Below are positions 1 through 12,194 of a stretch of 64,000 nucleotides of DNA, piece after piece. The position numbers and the translations under genes are program-made. Each line of letters starts with the position of its first letter. The first letter of the stretch is position 1. Source of the stretch: Paraconiothyrium sp. Pb-2020 (Eukaryota; Ascomycota; Dothideomycetes; Pleosporales; Didymosphaeriaceae); assembly GCA_022419385.1 (NCBI GenBank), contig JAJUBI010000003.1, positions 3,844,001-3,908,000 on the forward strand, written 5' to 3'. The notes under the pieces are model-generated. The model saw nothing but the letters and a program-made list of their open reading frames with translations, did no database searches and was not told the origin of the DNA.

Positions 1-1293
1 TGTACTGCTTCGCGAAGCTTAAAAGGCAGGTAACGGCCAAGGAAAATTATGGCGAGTGCAATGATCGGTATATTGAATTCTCGGCTGTCGTTCCTGATTG
101 GCAAAGGGCGTGGTTTCAGAGTTGAGGCTGTGACTCGTGTCCGTCAGCCGCGGTCCTTACTAGCCGATCTGACGCGAACGCCCATTGTACGCTTCGGACG
201 AAGGCGGAGAGTAACATGCAGCTGTAGCCTGGTAATTTTTGTATCCGGTAGTACAAGAGGATGTTCGAAGATGTCATATGCATCTTGAGGTGTGTTTGAA
301 GTTGTGTCAGATTGCAAAAAAGCCCCTGAAGTTAGCCAGCCAACGTCCAAAGCCTTGCAGGTCCCGGCGGGCATGCGCACTAAAAGCGTACGGCTTGCTG
401 GAGAACGGTTGGGTCGTGGTCCGGCGCTTCGTATTGTAAACAGGTTTTCTTACACGCTGATTTGGTAACCTATTTTGCTCAGCTGGAACCGAGTCAACCG
501 GTCAACTGCGGCAGTGAGGCGGATGCGCCGGATTCCCAAACGCAAAACCAGAAACGATGGAAACAAAGAAACGATGGAGGAATGCATGGAAGGTTTCCTT
601 CAATTTAGACTTTGAAAGAAACAGAGTGACAAGTCCGCACGATGCAGGGCGGAGAGATGTCGTTGCTGCTGTAAATAGACGAACACGCTAGTGTTCCGAG
701 ATAGACAGATGACCAAGCACCGCGCAAGTTTGCTGTGAGGCCTGCGTAGCAGCAGGAGCGGCAATGATAATGTCGCGTTCGTTTATCTGGAGGAGTCCAG
801 CTCGGATGGAGTCGAAGTCGCGCAAGGTGTTTCTTTTTGTAGTGTATTGGCCAGCAGAATCAGGTCTTCGCAGCTGCATATACCCCTGGACTCTTTGACT
901 GGGCGATTGAGCTGCAGCCACTACCTGGAGAGGCGAGCTGAGTGCTTATTGGATTTCAAGCCTCAGCTGTGGCCAATGCGAGCATGCGAGGCTGACGCCG
1001 CGTGCGGGCTGAACTCAGCGTTCGAGGCTGAGCCTCGTGCACAACCTACTAACCCGTAAAATTCGGAACATCAGGCAGAAGGTATTTGGCGCTGCCTTGT
1101 CCGCTCCGATCAACTGACCTTGAGACGTTCTTGGAAGACCGACAAACCGACCCATTGACTCTTTGGCATCATTCGCCGGAGCATCCGCTGAGACGAAAAA
1201 AGTGGGCCTCACCTGTACAGAGAGCATCCCCCCAACTTCAGACCCAGCTGCAGCCTTGTTCCCCTTCTCTGACCTGGTCCGGATCAAGAGCAT
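1..1293. other. left-edge stretch without a recognisable gene
   Basis: Only short overlapping open frames on both strands, none with a recognisable domain or a convincing start and splice pattern. No tRNA, repeat array or transposon end was seen. Confidence 0.5.
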
Positions 1294-2047
1294 ATGCCCC
1301 CAATAAGACGTAAAGGGAAGATGAAAGAGGACGGCCCTAGTAGCACCTCAGGGACTCAAACCGCGGACCCGGAAGCGCCGCCTAAGGAATTTATTGTAAC
1401 GGCTCCCCTTGTGGACAGCGCAACAACGTCGCCGACGTTCCTCAACTCGGGAAAAACTCCGCCACGTAAAGTTTTGCGTCTCAAATGCGCAAAGTGTAAC
1501 GAATATCCTGAAGGATTCCGTAGCGAACATGAGCTACGCCGGTACGTCAAGAAGACCAAACATGCCTCCAAGAACGCTAACCACGTCCCGAAGACATACG
1601 AATCGCGTGCATAGGAAGATGCGTAAGGTTTGGATTACCATCGACACCTCGCCCGACAAAAGTTTCCTTGCCAATTGCAAGGCTTGTCAGACGGGAAAGA
1701 GGTATAACGAATGCTATAACGCCGCCAGTCATTTAAGAAGAATGCATTTCCACCCGCACAAGAGGGGTGAGAGGAAGATGAGTGCTGCCGAGGCTCGAAG
1801 AGGCGGGAAGCCCGGAGATCTAGATCCGCCCATGGACATCTTGAAAGCAAACTGGCTGCGGGAAGTAGAAGAGGTCGTTGGTGAGGCGGAAGATTCACCT
1901 GAAGAGGGCGAGCCCGTGGACACATCGTCAACCCAGCTGCAGCCTGCCGTGACCCAGGCTGATGGGAAAGCACCGCCAACGCCGACCACTCCATCGACGC
2001 GAACCATGGCCATCGACAGCATCGTAGATAAAGTCGACGCGTCGTAA
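1294..2047 (+). CDS. small zinc-finger-like fungal protein (DUF7896-like), two exons
   Basis: Model: exons 1294-1541 and 1594-2047, 233 aa. The 52-nt intron has donor GTACGT, branch site GCTAAC and acceptor AAG; splicing restores the run ELRRHTNRVHRKMRKVW across the junction. The first exon carries a CAKC pair followed by EHELRR, like a C2H2 finger, and the second carries a CKAC motif followed by a conserved-looking ASHLRRMHF segment. I recognise this layout from a Dothideomycete family of finger-containing proteins, which I believe is catalogued as DUF7896; nucleic-acid binding is inferred from the fingers only. The C-terminus is acidic and Ser/Thr/Pro-rich. The ATG at 1294 is the first in frame, but an upstream exon is possible. 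It stands alone in a gene-poor region. The function is unknown. Confidence 0.62.
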
Positions 2048-3144
2048 CAGCAATGTTCCTCTCGAGCCATGTTCCTGGTAGCCGCGAGCTCGAAGGATCA
2101 GAAAGGCACGAACGAAAAACATGGACCCATCCACCACTGTCGCCGTTTATGAAGAGCCATTGTCCACCTCGATGCAGAGCAACATAGGGCTTGTACGGCA
2201 GATGTAGGGTTAGACGCGCTCAAGGTAATATGGTGGCTTGCGCATCATTCGTGGGAGGTCACAGGTGCTACTGCCTCTGTGATGTCGAACTTTTGGAGTT
2301 GTTCTCTTGGCGGCGGTAGAAGTGACGAGTTTCCGTGGCATGAAGTGGAAAGCGATAGGTTGGCGTCCGGCATGAACGAAGCGATGACTGAGTAACAACT
2401 CATTTCTCGGGTGGCATATATATAATAGATAACCTGGCCTCTCTTGAATGTTGACAATTATCTTATAGCTGCCCCAGGGCGCGTCGTCGAGTATGTCGTC
2501 ATCGTATGTCCCGTACACAGACGCGTCGCGTACGAGATGCCAAGTCCCGTGATGAGCCAGAGCCAACGGGCCTGAGTAGTGGTGTAGAAATAGCGTCCAT
2601 ATGTCCTACGGTGCTCAACGATGCAAGACAATGTCGAAGATAGCAGAAGAACGGGAGAATATGCTACAGCGAGGTCTTTAGTGACGTGCAATGAGGTGCA
2701 TTTAAGGATGGCCAATGTCTCATGGTGTCGATCTCCTATCGTCGGCTGCGGCCCGTGCATCCACGTTCGGTGCAGTGCATACTGCGCCAGTTGCATCCGC
2801 AAATCCTTCCACGTCGCAGCCACCGCACCAATATCTCGTGACTGCTGCACGTTCTCTCTGCCAAATCCTAGTCGGTTACTTTTTAACCGCCACACGACCC
2901 CCGCGCCTGCCGTCTTCCTTCGGACCACGCTGGAAGAAGCAGGCATAGCTCCGCATACGCAAATTGGACATGTGCATTGCAGCAGTTCGCTAGCACACCG
3001 ATCGCCACGCCCGTATTCGTTTTACGAAGCAAGCGATCGTTCTGGCACTTATAAATCATATAAGATCGCATAGCCTTGGTGCGAATGAGAGGAGAGAGGA
3101 CAGGTGCACAAACATTCCGTAATAGAGTGGGTTGTGGCAGCACA
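2048..3144. other. intergenic stretch, nothing recognised
   Basis: The longest open frame is about 162 codons on the minus strand (2458-2946). Its composition looks random and it has no motif. I see no supported gene. Confidence 0.45.
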
Positions 3145-4546
3145 ATGGCCACATTGGCGCGCATATCGAGGAACTCTGTTAATAGTAGACGACATTATAT
3201 AAGATTGGCTCAGACGACCGCTGCGCTTGTGGCAGGACATGGTGTCAATTTAGGCCAGCTCTACGTAGAACGGCCCGGTTGGGGGAGTCCTGCTGGATGG
3301 GCATTCTTTCAGGACGGCTCAATTTACCTGAACGCGATGTCATTGGAGAAGGACGTGGACCATGCTACTTTGGAGGCAGAAATGAGGTTGCTTGAGCCAT
3401 TCACACAGAAACCTCCTCCAGAAATGGGACAAGCCAGATCAGAGGATCCCAATCTGAGCCGGCTTATAGTCGTTGCGTAAGTCCACCGTCTTTGGGTAAC
3501 CACCGTGAAAGACTCTGATAGTCCCCCTTCAGCTGTGATCCCTTTATGAAAGGTTTGACATTCAAACCATCTTGCACTATACTTGCTCGTCATGCTTATC
3601 ACGGCGAAAAATTGTCCGTAGAAGGACGGCCCTTCAGGCGCATCCAGATCAGCTCTGAAGGGCATCCTCCTCAGCTTTCTGCCAGACTTGATTCCCTACC
3701 AGTCGTGTTTCACCACAAGGTTATAGGAATACTGAGTAATGCTCTCCTCTCCTTCCGTGGTACTCTGATCGATGGGCTTCTTCAACCAAATGTGCGTCTG
3801 GGCAATGGTCTGATCCTGGAGAAAGCCGATGGAAAGAAAGCTGCAAAACGGATTAAAGAAGCCCGCGCGCCGAAGGACGTCACAAGAGCACAGCCGGAGG
3901 TTTATGAACTACGACCGCCGGGAATGGCTGGAGGCGGACCTCGCACTGAGGAACACTATATGCAAACCAAGATCCGGACTTTGACTGAAAGAGAAATTGC
4001 ACTCAGTCAGAGAGAAATTGCACTTGACAAGAGAAGAGTTGCGCTTGACAAGAGAAGGGTTGCACTCAACAATAAAGAGACTGCATTGGATAAAAGAGAG
4101 GCTGCCTTAAGAAAGGGACAGACCGCACCTATTGAAAGGGAAGGGGCGCTCGATTCGAGGGAAGCTCAGTTCAGTCTGAAACATCGCCAACTTGTAGAAA
4201 AGCAACAGCGCTTGCTCTCGCAAACACAGTCGACGCCTAAGATCAGCCTGCGCTCGATGCAAAATCCTCTCTCTACGGAGCAAAAGTTATCTTCAAATTG
4301 AGGAACAAGGCTCTTATAACAAAGCGAAAGCTCACAGGAAAGATACTGCCGCCCGTCAGATCCAAATCTGGGAAGCCCGCCGCGGCCGCTACTTCTGATC
4401 TAGAGTCTTCCATTCAGCCTTCAATATCACCCAATTCTAAGTTCGAATCTGCATCTGACTATGATGAGATCTTTCCTGGACTCGACGACGATAGCTCTTC
4501 AGATTCCCGCACCCGCATTATGCTTCCCCGGCGGCCTGCACCATAG
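3145..4546 (+). CDS. hypothetical protein with nine tandem heptads, three exons
   Basis: Unrecognised gene. Proposed exons are 3145-3476, 3533-4193 and 4247-4546, giving 430 aa. Intron 1 (56 nt) has a perfect GTAAGT donor, a CTGAT branch-like site and a CTTCAG acceptor. Intron 2 (53 nt) has donor GTAGAA and acceptor ATCAG, and it bypasses a stop at 4299. The middle of the protein (codons 3993-4181) holds nine 7-residue units of the type EIALDKR, RVALDKR, ETALDKR, predicting a long charged helix or coiled coil. The C-terminus is rich in Ser and Asp and ends in MLPRRPAP. The start at ATG 3145 has a good context (CACAATGG); an in-frame ATG at 3085 is the alternative. I see no enzyme motif or membrane segment. 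A structural or scaffold role is only a guess from the helix. Confidence 0.5.
3993..4181 (+). repeat. 21-bp coding tandem repeat (nine degenerate units)
   Basis: Nine in-frame 21-nt units inside the hypothetical protein gene, each encoding a heptad related to EIALDKR. The first four units are most alike, for example GAGAAATTGCACT in units one and two, and the later ones drift. The pattern suggests stepwise tandem duplication under selection for the protein heptad. Confidence 0.8.
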
Positions 4547-5156
4547 ATGTTATGTGACTGTTGAAGGTATACCTAGTACGAGTATTTATGCCTGTTGTTT
4601 GCCAGCAGGAAAGGTCAGCTTCTGGCGGTCAATGTTGTGGCTATACCTGAACTTGGCGAGGGGTGCTCGAGCGATTGCAAGTCAATGCCGGTCTAACTGG
4701 TCACTTCACCATTGTATTGATAACATTTGTCATATTAGGATGATGTACACTGATTATTGTGTAATCCAAAACAGAGCACTACCCTATGCATACGTACGAC
4801 AGGACAGTACATCACTGTTTGAAGATGCTCTCCATTCTACTTTATGGGAACATATCTTCATGGCACGTATTTTGCTACTTTACGTTGAGCATGAAACTGC
4901 ACATTTCGGGAGATCGAAATCTTATCGAAATCCTATCAAAGCACCCAAAACGTGAATAGCCTCATCAAACCCCCAACAGCGTGCGAGACTACTAGCGCGA
5001 AAGCAGCGCATGTACACAGTTCGCTTTTCGAGACAAAAAACAAAGGTAGCTTCGAACGCCAACACTCGCCAATAACTTGACTCTATGCGGAACAAGAAAC
5101 ATGTCTACGGCAAAGACATTACTTGTGGAATATTTATTACGCTAATACAATCAAAG
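4547..5156. other. intergenic between two convergent genes
   Basis: AT-richer spacer between the plus-strand heptad-repeat gene and the minus-strand receptor. A frame running to 4955 overlaps the end of the heptad gene and has no recognisable domain. Probably 3' UTRs. Confidence 0.45.
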
Positions 5157-6654
5157 TCATGGCTGTGCATGCTTCCCTAAATCGCCTTCGCTATCCTTGC
5201 GTTGCGTCTCTTCACTATCCCGCGCGGACGCCGACTCCACCTGAATATTGGTCTCAGTGACAATGGCAATACCAGTCGTCCCTGCCATCGGTTTTATTAT
5301 CGAGTCTTGCGACCCCGAAGCGCTATGCTCGGTCAGGCCATGCCCCCTCCTTTTTTTGTCCACCATGCGCGAGAGTCGATTGGTTCCACCAACAATGGTG
5401 ACAGTCCGTCCAACCTCTTTATTGATGGTTTGCAAGCCGTAGTCGTCTCCGGCGCGTGCGACGTTGATATTGCCGCCCGTGTTGGTGGTTCGATTGTATG
5501 CGTGGCCCGAGACGTCTGAATTGACGAAGACTCGGCGGGTCAGGGTGTAGAGGAGAGCGTCGACCCAGCCGCAGGATGTCAGGAACGAGCCCGCAATGCA
5601 GAAGAAGACGTCTGGTAACTGTACCCCTGCCATGGACACCATTCTGCCTATGGCTAAGGGCATGGTGAGGAAGACGTAGACAGCTGGATAAAGGATCTGT
5701 TGTCTCGAATTAGTGCAAGTCATTCGGGTTAGGCATGATCTCATGAATGTCTCAGCCAAGGCGAGGGAAGAGGGCACATCCACTCTATACCCAGAAATGA
5801 CTTACCATAAATTTGGTGGCACGGGAAAGCTTGCTAGTGTCGTTGTTTATGATACTTCTGAGGCGCCCCTTGAGATGAAAGAAGATGTGCCCATAAATTG
5901 CCATGGTACCAAACTCCACGATGAATATCCACAGGTAGTGCAGCCACAGCCGTTCGGGCTCGAAGTCAACGGATACCCAGCACTATTGTTCAGTCATTAG
6001 TCGAGCTGTTCTGGCGAAAGTCGTGAAGACAAGTGTATATGTAAGATGTTTGACTCACCCAACCTCCCGCTCGTGCAAAGAAGCGGTTTCCATGCATTGC
6101 AGGTCCCAAAACAGTCAGGAACACTGCCAAAGCCCAGATACCGACAATCGAAACAACTAACCAGCCATAACGCATTCGATAACCCTTCACTACACCTGTA
6201 ACACTGTTAGAGCGGGCCATTTATCGGCGATTACCGATTTGCACTCACCCAACCAAGTGTGAATCGCGATGGCCAACACGAAGAATCCACTTGCAACGTC
6301 TCCCAGATGTAAGAACCAAGCTTGGACGAAGCAAGGTGCCGTAGGTGCCAATATCTTTTGTAGCTTCAACCAATGGAAAGTTATCACGAATGCGATACTT
6401 TGTTGAAGATCTGCTATCAACAAGTTGAAGATCAGGAGTATGTACTGGTTGCCCCCAACATATTCTCTATAACTCTTTCTCCATCCAATGAGTCTCCAGG
6501 TAATAAAACAGAGGAGTGCAAAGACGGATACCAGTGAGGCCATGGCGAATATGACCAACGGTATCAAGCCCTTTTTGAATGTCGGGGTCATTGGGTCGAG
6601 CGAATTAGGGTAGGCGAAGTAGCGCTTTGCAAGCACTGCTCTGGGGTCCTCCAT
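5157..6654 (-). CDS. seven-transmembrane receptor, Git3/cAMP-receptor-like GPCR
   Basis: Exons 6654-6249, 6195-6059, 5982-5806 and 5696-5157, giving 419 aa; the introns (53, 76 and 109 nt) have GTGAGT or GTAAGT donors and TAG/CAG acceptors. The protein starts MEDPRAVLAKRYF and has about seven hydrophobic helices. The NLLIADLQQSIAF segment in helix 2 and the following HWLKLQKI and ACFVQAWF-like patterns match fungal receptors of the glucose/cAMP-sensing GPCR group. Such receptors sit in the plasma membrane and couple to G-alpha and cAMP-PKA signalling; the ligand here is unknown. The long cytoplasmic tail (about 140 residues) is hydrophilic and rich in Ser, Thr, Asn and charged residues. It runs convergent with the upstream heptad gene. 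Family identity is by motif recall; Git3-like versus cAMP-receptor-like is not settled. Confidence 0.82.
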
Positions 6655-9600
6655 GGTGGATGCAGAGTCGTGTGTGGTACGTCGTCGGGTGTTATCTGGG
6701 CATGGCGTGTTGTTCCCACTAGTTCAAGCCACTCCCACAATGGCTCTTTTCAACGGTCCTGGGCGATTCGATGTAGTGGACCCTGCTTCGACGCTCAATG
6801 CGCAATCGACTTGGAAGTGGCTTCAAACGTTGGTATCCGCGCGTCGAAGATGCGGCGGCTCGTGCGAAAAGGAAAGATGACGGTGGAAACGGGAATAATG
6901 TTTGCACAAAAAGAATATTGATGGATGGTGGAAGCGCGGGGGAAGACTGAATAATACGAAACGGGGACGCGACAGACGCAAGGGGCACGGTAGTAGTTCA
7001 AATCTTGCATGCATGGAAGGCGGCAACTAAGCATGCAATGTGAACGTCTTCAGGCCGCCCTATCGTAGAGCTACGAGATTCGACACTTGTCTTGCCTGGG
7101 ATGGTTAAACGCTAACGAGTTGTCTTATGCCATCCGCCCGCTGTTCCATCCGGTCGAAGGCTCATGGCAGCTTACGGCCCAAAGCCGGGGTCAGCGAGGG
7201 CGGAAACTCGAGGCCTGCACGAGATTCACAATCTAAACTATGAGCGGAGAGATCGCCGGGGCTTCAGGACTTTTAAACTTTGGATATGCGCAAAGCGGCG
7301 GCGCTGAGACTGTCGTGTGATAGATTCCAGGGGGTTCCGTGCTAGTTCCCCCCGCCACTCCACGTGGAGAACCTCTCTTGTGGAGCCACACGTAGGGGTT
7401 GGCCAACATTGGCAGCCTGCATTTCCGGGAGCCGGGCCAGTCGGGCCTGTCTGTGAGTCTGTTCAGAAAATACCTCTCAGTGCAATGCATGCACCTCGAG
7501 CACCACCGCACGCAAGCCACGACTGCACCTCGCTATGGCGGTAGCCATACAGCTACGGAACACCATGTGAACAGCGCTGTGATACACGGCAGTCTCCCTG
7601 ATGTGAGATGTCGGACGGAGGCTGAATGGCTGATGCGACTGTTCATGACTCTGAGGGGGACGGGGTTCTCCTGGGCAGTGATCCTGGGGTAGGTGGGTAA
7701 TTCTTGGCCCTTCCTGGTGCGAGATCTGCGCTAAGTATCGAAATGCCGAACGTTTTCGTAATACGCGCGCTGATGGAAGAACCTTTACCGCTCCACATTG
7801 CACGGTTGCACAGGTATCAACTCCAGTCGTGAGGACGCTTGCACTCAAGTGGCAGGCTCTCACGACAGCTCATACGCCAGAGACTGGCGACCCCCGCTTC
7901 GTCGGCGACGACTGAGCATTACTGAGCGCAGGAACATTCCCTACTCGCCCGGGGCTCCGCCGAGGTGCTGCCTCGCGAGCTTATGGAAGCCGATCCTGCA
8001 GGTTGTGGACGTTGACGTATCCGCTCCCTTGAGAAGTACGACACGAGCTCAGAATCCCTCCGACTCGCGCATAGAACCCTGAAGTCATTGGTGGGCATAA
8101 GAAGGAATTGCTAAGGCATGTCTGCCGAAGCAGTACGCGGCAAGTTCCCAACACTCGAGGTTCCAACCTGTGCACCCTTGCAACCATAATGTTTTGCCAG
8201 CGGGAAAGCAAATTAAACGTCAGCACTAGGAACGTGCACCCAGGTACTCGACGCTCGTTACCAAGGTTCGCACACGCATTCTGACATGCTTCTGAAGCAG
8301 AAAAGGTACGTTGGATCATTAGCGTGTGTCGAACCTTATCCAAAGATCTGCTCGAGGTCGTTGCCTGTAGGGGCAGTACTTGCGTGAGGTTGACGTACCT
8401 ATACGCCGTCCATTATGGCCTAATTAAGCCTGACAGCGGCCTAAGAGACCTGAAGTGCGGAAATGTTGCGCTATGAAGTGTGCACCGAGGCTGCCCGTAC
8501 TGCTCGCGTGCCTACGTGGGAGCCGAATTCGCGCCTTCCAACGTACCCCCAGATCTTCGTCGCTCGCTCACGAAAGCGTTGAAGACGCCGCAATATGCCG
8601 CCCACTCCCAGACCCCTTGAACCGAAGAAGTCGAATTCTTCCATGGTGCGGCGCAGAGCTGCATGTAGTCAGGTGACACCCTGGCCAATCCTCACCTACC
8701 CCGCAAGAAAATTGGCGATACGAGCGGCCCAAGTCTCTCGATCAAAGCTAAAAGCTCATGCATGGTGTCCTTGTCTCCTTGCCCTAGCAATCCTCTCCAT
8801 TGGCGGAGGATCGCCTCAAACCTCACAACGTCCACTCCATAGGACAGCCCGCGGAGCAGGCATCGCCTCTCCCGACATTAGCACAAACACGAGGAGCAAG
8901 GGTCCCAGAAGCGACTCCTTTGACTGTGCCGCGTCGTGCAATCTAGAACGACCTTCGGAGAAGAAGGAGTTCGTACCCGATGTTACCTCGGAGAGCGGAG
9001 AGGGCCACGCAGCTCGGGACTTGTATGCGCGCGGCAGTTCACCAGCCTTTAGTGTTGCACAGCATGACAGGATGCGACGTCTCGGAAAGAAGGTGACGTT
9101 GGTGAATGGCTTCACTTCAAGTTGCTCACAAGCCTCTGAAGCTCTAGCTACTGTGCAGTGGAAGTCTGCTGGAAGTTCATCTCAAAGACCACAGCCCATT
9201 TCGTTCCATCGTGGCCAATTTGAATTCGTTGTCACCTCCAGGAGGAAGCAGGCAAAGGTTCATGCGACAAGACGCCCAGCTCTACGCGGTGGTACTGCGA
9301 GATGTGCGACGCGGTCGTGCCTCATCGATTGCGGCGGCTCGACATTTGTTTGAACAGGGTGAAGCAATCTTGCACTATTCTACTGGTCCCTTCGTCATAA
9401 CACAGGTGAATACGGTTGTTATAATATAAGTTGAGTCCAATCAGCATTTTCGATACTACATCAAGCGGTTCGTCTAGATTGATCCGTGGAGATTCGGTCC
9501 CGCCATGGCCTTCTCCTGCCATCGAAGCGGCTTTTCACAAACGAATCCATCATCGGGAACCAAGGCATATATGCATGCTGGTGATAAAATGGGTTCGTGC

Positions 9601-11360
9601 ACCATATTGTGGCTACAAGAGTGGTAGATACGCCTATCGGCGACTACCGATTCCTCCTTAAACCCGAATAAATGAGATAGAAGCTGAGAAGAGCAATGAC
9701 TGTCTAGAGAAGCACGAGCCTGTCCGCTCAAAAAGAATGCAGATCGGGCACTACGGCATCTTCCCCTTGCTCCACTACACGATTGATCAAATCAGCGAGT
9801 GTGTTTCTGCTGAAATCAGCAAGAGTGGGATGATCTTCATGAAAAGTGGAATAGGCGATTAATTATACACTTGCGCTAATCTGAGTACCTCGCCGTTTGA
9901 GGCCTGCTGAACAGTAAGACATTGAATCAAGCTCGATCTGCCGTTATGTCACATGCGATCTACGGTTCTACATATCGCACTTGACTCAGATAGGATTAGA
10001 ATTAGCATATGGTAAGGGGGGAGAAATTTTTTGGCTGTACGAGGTAGGTCCAGTATGATACGAAGTTACAATGGCAGGTCGAGCGAGTGGGTTTTAACGA
10101 TTCCCGGCTGATCCCACTGAACACCGTTTTCGATGCGACGATCACTCCCGGAGGGGCGACTGAGATTTCAAAATTGAGTTCTCAATCGATTCCATACTTC
10201 ACCAGCAATTTCACGTGCAACCTGCATGGATACATGCGAACAGAAGAACATCACCAAAAGAATATAGCGTTACGTAACATGAGGACGTTACGCTGTGATC
10301 ATACCTAGCTATTTTACGAAATGCCCGAAAACTTCGACGAGCCAAAGAGCGAGCTCGCCAAGAATTGACATAACTCCACGTGAAGTACTGAGGGATGGAA
10401 GATGATGTAGTGTGACAATATACAGGGCGACGAAAAGAAGGTTTCTACAGTTTTTAGTATGTAGTTGTCTCCAAAGTGAGCATGGCTCTTGCTCCGGGCT
10501 TGAAAGGATTTCTAGTTTCAGAACATCGGTAGCAGTGACTGAATGCGCAGGCAATGGTTATGAAAAGCTAGCAACAACCTCTGATCGAGAAGGCCAGGAA
10601 GATCTGTTAACGGGTCACATTCGAGAAAGCAGATACCCAAAGACGAAACACTTCGCTGTAAACTCAGACAACGAAGGGATTGGAAGAGGTCTTCGAGCAC
10701 TCTCAGCACAGCTCTTGTTATGTATGAGGCCTCGGTGAGTTTGGTCTCTGCATTTCCAGGATGTGCCATACGGGACCCGGACTTTTGACACAACTCTGTA
10801 GTTGTCTGGTAGTGCGCGGATGGGCCCCCGAGAACGCGGACGATTCTCGCGGAACCAGTAGGTAGACATCTGCAGCGGATACATGGTAGGGTACTATGGT
10901 AAGGCGTGTCTTTGAGCAGTCTCGCGGTTGACTGTATACTTGAGCGTGCGGTGACTTGAAGCCAAGTCTAGAGCACAGATGAGACTTCCGTACAGGCTCC
11001 ATATGCATCGAGAAGGATCAAGCTACGGTTGGGCGACGATCGCGACGATAGGCACGTTCACCGTGATGATAGATGGGACAGGAATCTAAGAGCACGAACC
11101 ACGATTGTGTTCCTTCGTGTTCAACGAATGATCAGGAGAGTGCGAGGTTTGGGATTGAGAATCTTGTTCATTGGCATGGAGGGTATCCCTTTGCCAGATT
11201 GGCACGTCGTTTTATCTGCAAGACGAGTCCCATGACATCGCCGCTTCCATATGCTAGAGCAAATGCAGACCAGAGAAAATATAATTGAGAACCGTCATAA
11301 CCACGCCGTTGACCCATCCGTGTCCCATAATGCCACTCACAAAAGCCACCTCGTCCACGC
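6655..11360. other. 4.7-kb gene-poor interval
   Basis: Contains many short frames on both strands but no recognisable domain. The only frame of note is the 252-codon ORF at 8595-9353, listed separately. I see no transposase, no long terminal repeats and no tRNA. It may hold long UTRs, non-coding RNA or decayed sequence. Confidence 0.4.
8595..9353 (+). CDS. orphan open reading frame, doubtful
   Basis: An uninterrupted 252-codon frame from an ATG (start MPPTPRPLEPKKS), without introns. The product is basic and rich in Ser, Arg, Ala and Pro, with one short hydrophobic stretch (LLALAILSIGG) near residue 65. No family is recognised. Its length is somewhat above what I expect by chance in DNA of this composition, so I record it, but codon usage looks unselected and no neighbour supports it. 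It may be a lineage-specific gene or a chance frame. Confidence 0.25.
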   Translation: MPPTPRPLEPKKSNSSMVRRRAACSQVTPWPILTYPARKLAIRAAQVSRSKLKAHAWCPCLLALAILSIGGGSPQTSQRPLHRTARGAGIASPDISTNTRSKGPRSDSFDCAASCNLERPSEKKEFVPDVTSESGEGHAARDLYARGSSPAFSVAQHDRMRRLGKKVTLVNGFTSSCSQASEALATVQWKSAGSSSQRPQPISFHRGQFEFVVTSRRKQAKVHATRRPALRGGTARCATRSCLIDCGGSTFV

Positions 11361-12003
11361 TTAGATCGTAGTCTCGTAAGGGATAGGCGTGATGCTCTCA
11401 GGCTTGTTGTCCTTGGTGCTGATGGTCCTGGCCTCGCGGGGCGCAACTGGGAGACGCTTCAAGTGGATGTGGATGCCCTCAGTCTTGGCCTGCTTCCTCT
11501 TCTCGGCGTTCGCTTTGACGCGCTTGATGAAGTCCTCTCGGGATCGGGAGTGCTTGACGTGCTCGATGCGGACGTTGATGCGCTTCTCCATGTATCGGTT
11601 GCCGACCTGCTTCTGGCTGCCCGGGAGTCAGTTGCCAATCGAGCGTTGAATGGGGATCTAAACGCACAGGATAACGCCGACCGCGTTCTGGGTCACGTTG
11701 TAGACGATACCAGTCTTGCCGTGGTAGACCTTGTACGGCATACCCTTCTGCACGGCACCTGTCCCGTTGTAAGTCCGTCTGTATGCAATAATCGATCATG
11801 TGTGCGGGTTTCCGTACCATTGGCAACGACGTCGACGATGTCACCGACCTTGTACTGGTGGAGGTAGGTCGAGAGCGGGATCTGTGTAGATTCGTATCAA
11901 TTGCGCATCTCGCGGTGTCCGGCAAACTCACCATTCCCTTCTTCTTGAAATCCCTCGAGAACGCATAGCGCGTACCTGCGCGAAGACCGGCGGCGTGACC
12001 CAT
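11361..12003 (-). CDS. RPL21: 60S ribosomal protein eL21 (L21)
   Basis: Exons 12003-11932, 11881-11818, 11758-11668 and 11616-11361 encode exactly 160 aa, the usual length of eL21. It is a structural protein of the cytosolic large ribosomal subunit. The start MGHAAGLRAGTRYAFSRDF, the central HQYKVGDIVDVVANG and GKTGIVYNVTQNAVGV segments, and the KQVGNRYMEKRINVR block are all diagnostic of the family. Introns of 50, 59 and 51 nt have GTGAGT, GTACGG and GTGCGT donors and CAG acceptors. The ATG lies 191 bp from that of uS4 on the other strand, so the two ribosomal genes probably share one promoter and are co-expressed with growth. Identity is secure; exon edges are by eye. Confidence 0.96.
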
Positions 12004-12194
12004 GGCGAATGTTGTGTGGCGGGATGTTTTGTCGGTGGTGTTCGAGGTGGTGTTGAGGTGACTATTTTGCTCTGCTATCGCCTGTGGTGCGCGCCAGCCA
12101 AGAAAACTCTCGCTTAGCGCACGCTAGCACGCACCGAACATTTCGCACCTCCAAAGTCTCTCACGAACTTCTCATCTTCCCATCGACAACCACC
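12004..12194. promoter_or_regulatory. shared divergent promoter of eL21 and uS4
   Basis: Only 191 bp separate the start codons of two divergently transcribed ribosomal protein genes. The segment includes a C/T-rich stretch just before the uS4 ATG, as in strong fungal promoters. I cannot name a specific factor site with confidence. Confidence 0.7.

Noticed and set aside
2458..2946. 162-codon minus-strand frame
   Set aside because: Length is within chance expectation for this amount of sequence, composition is random, and there are no splice partners or motif.
4298..4546. separate small gene after the heptad-repeat frame
   Set aside because: It has no ATG at its start, and a 53-nt intron (4194-4246) joins it in frame to the upstream exon, so it is better read as the last exon.
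11479..12003. 174-codon frame starting at the eL21 ATG
   Set aside because: Only the first 24 codons are real; the rest is read-through of the first intron into a wrong frame. The spliced eL21 model explains all conserved segments.
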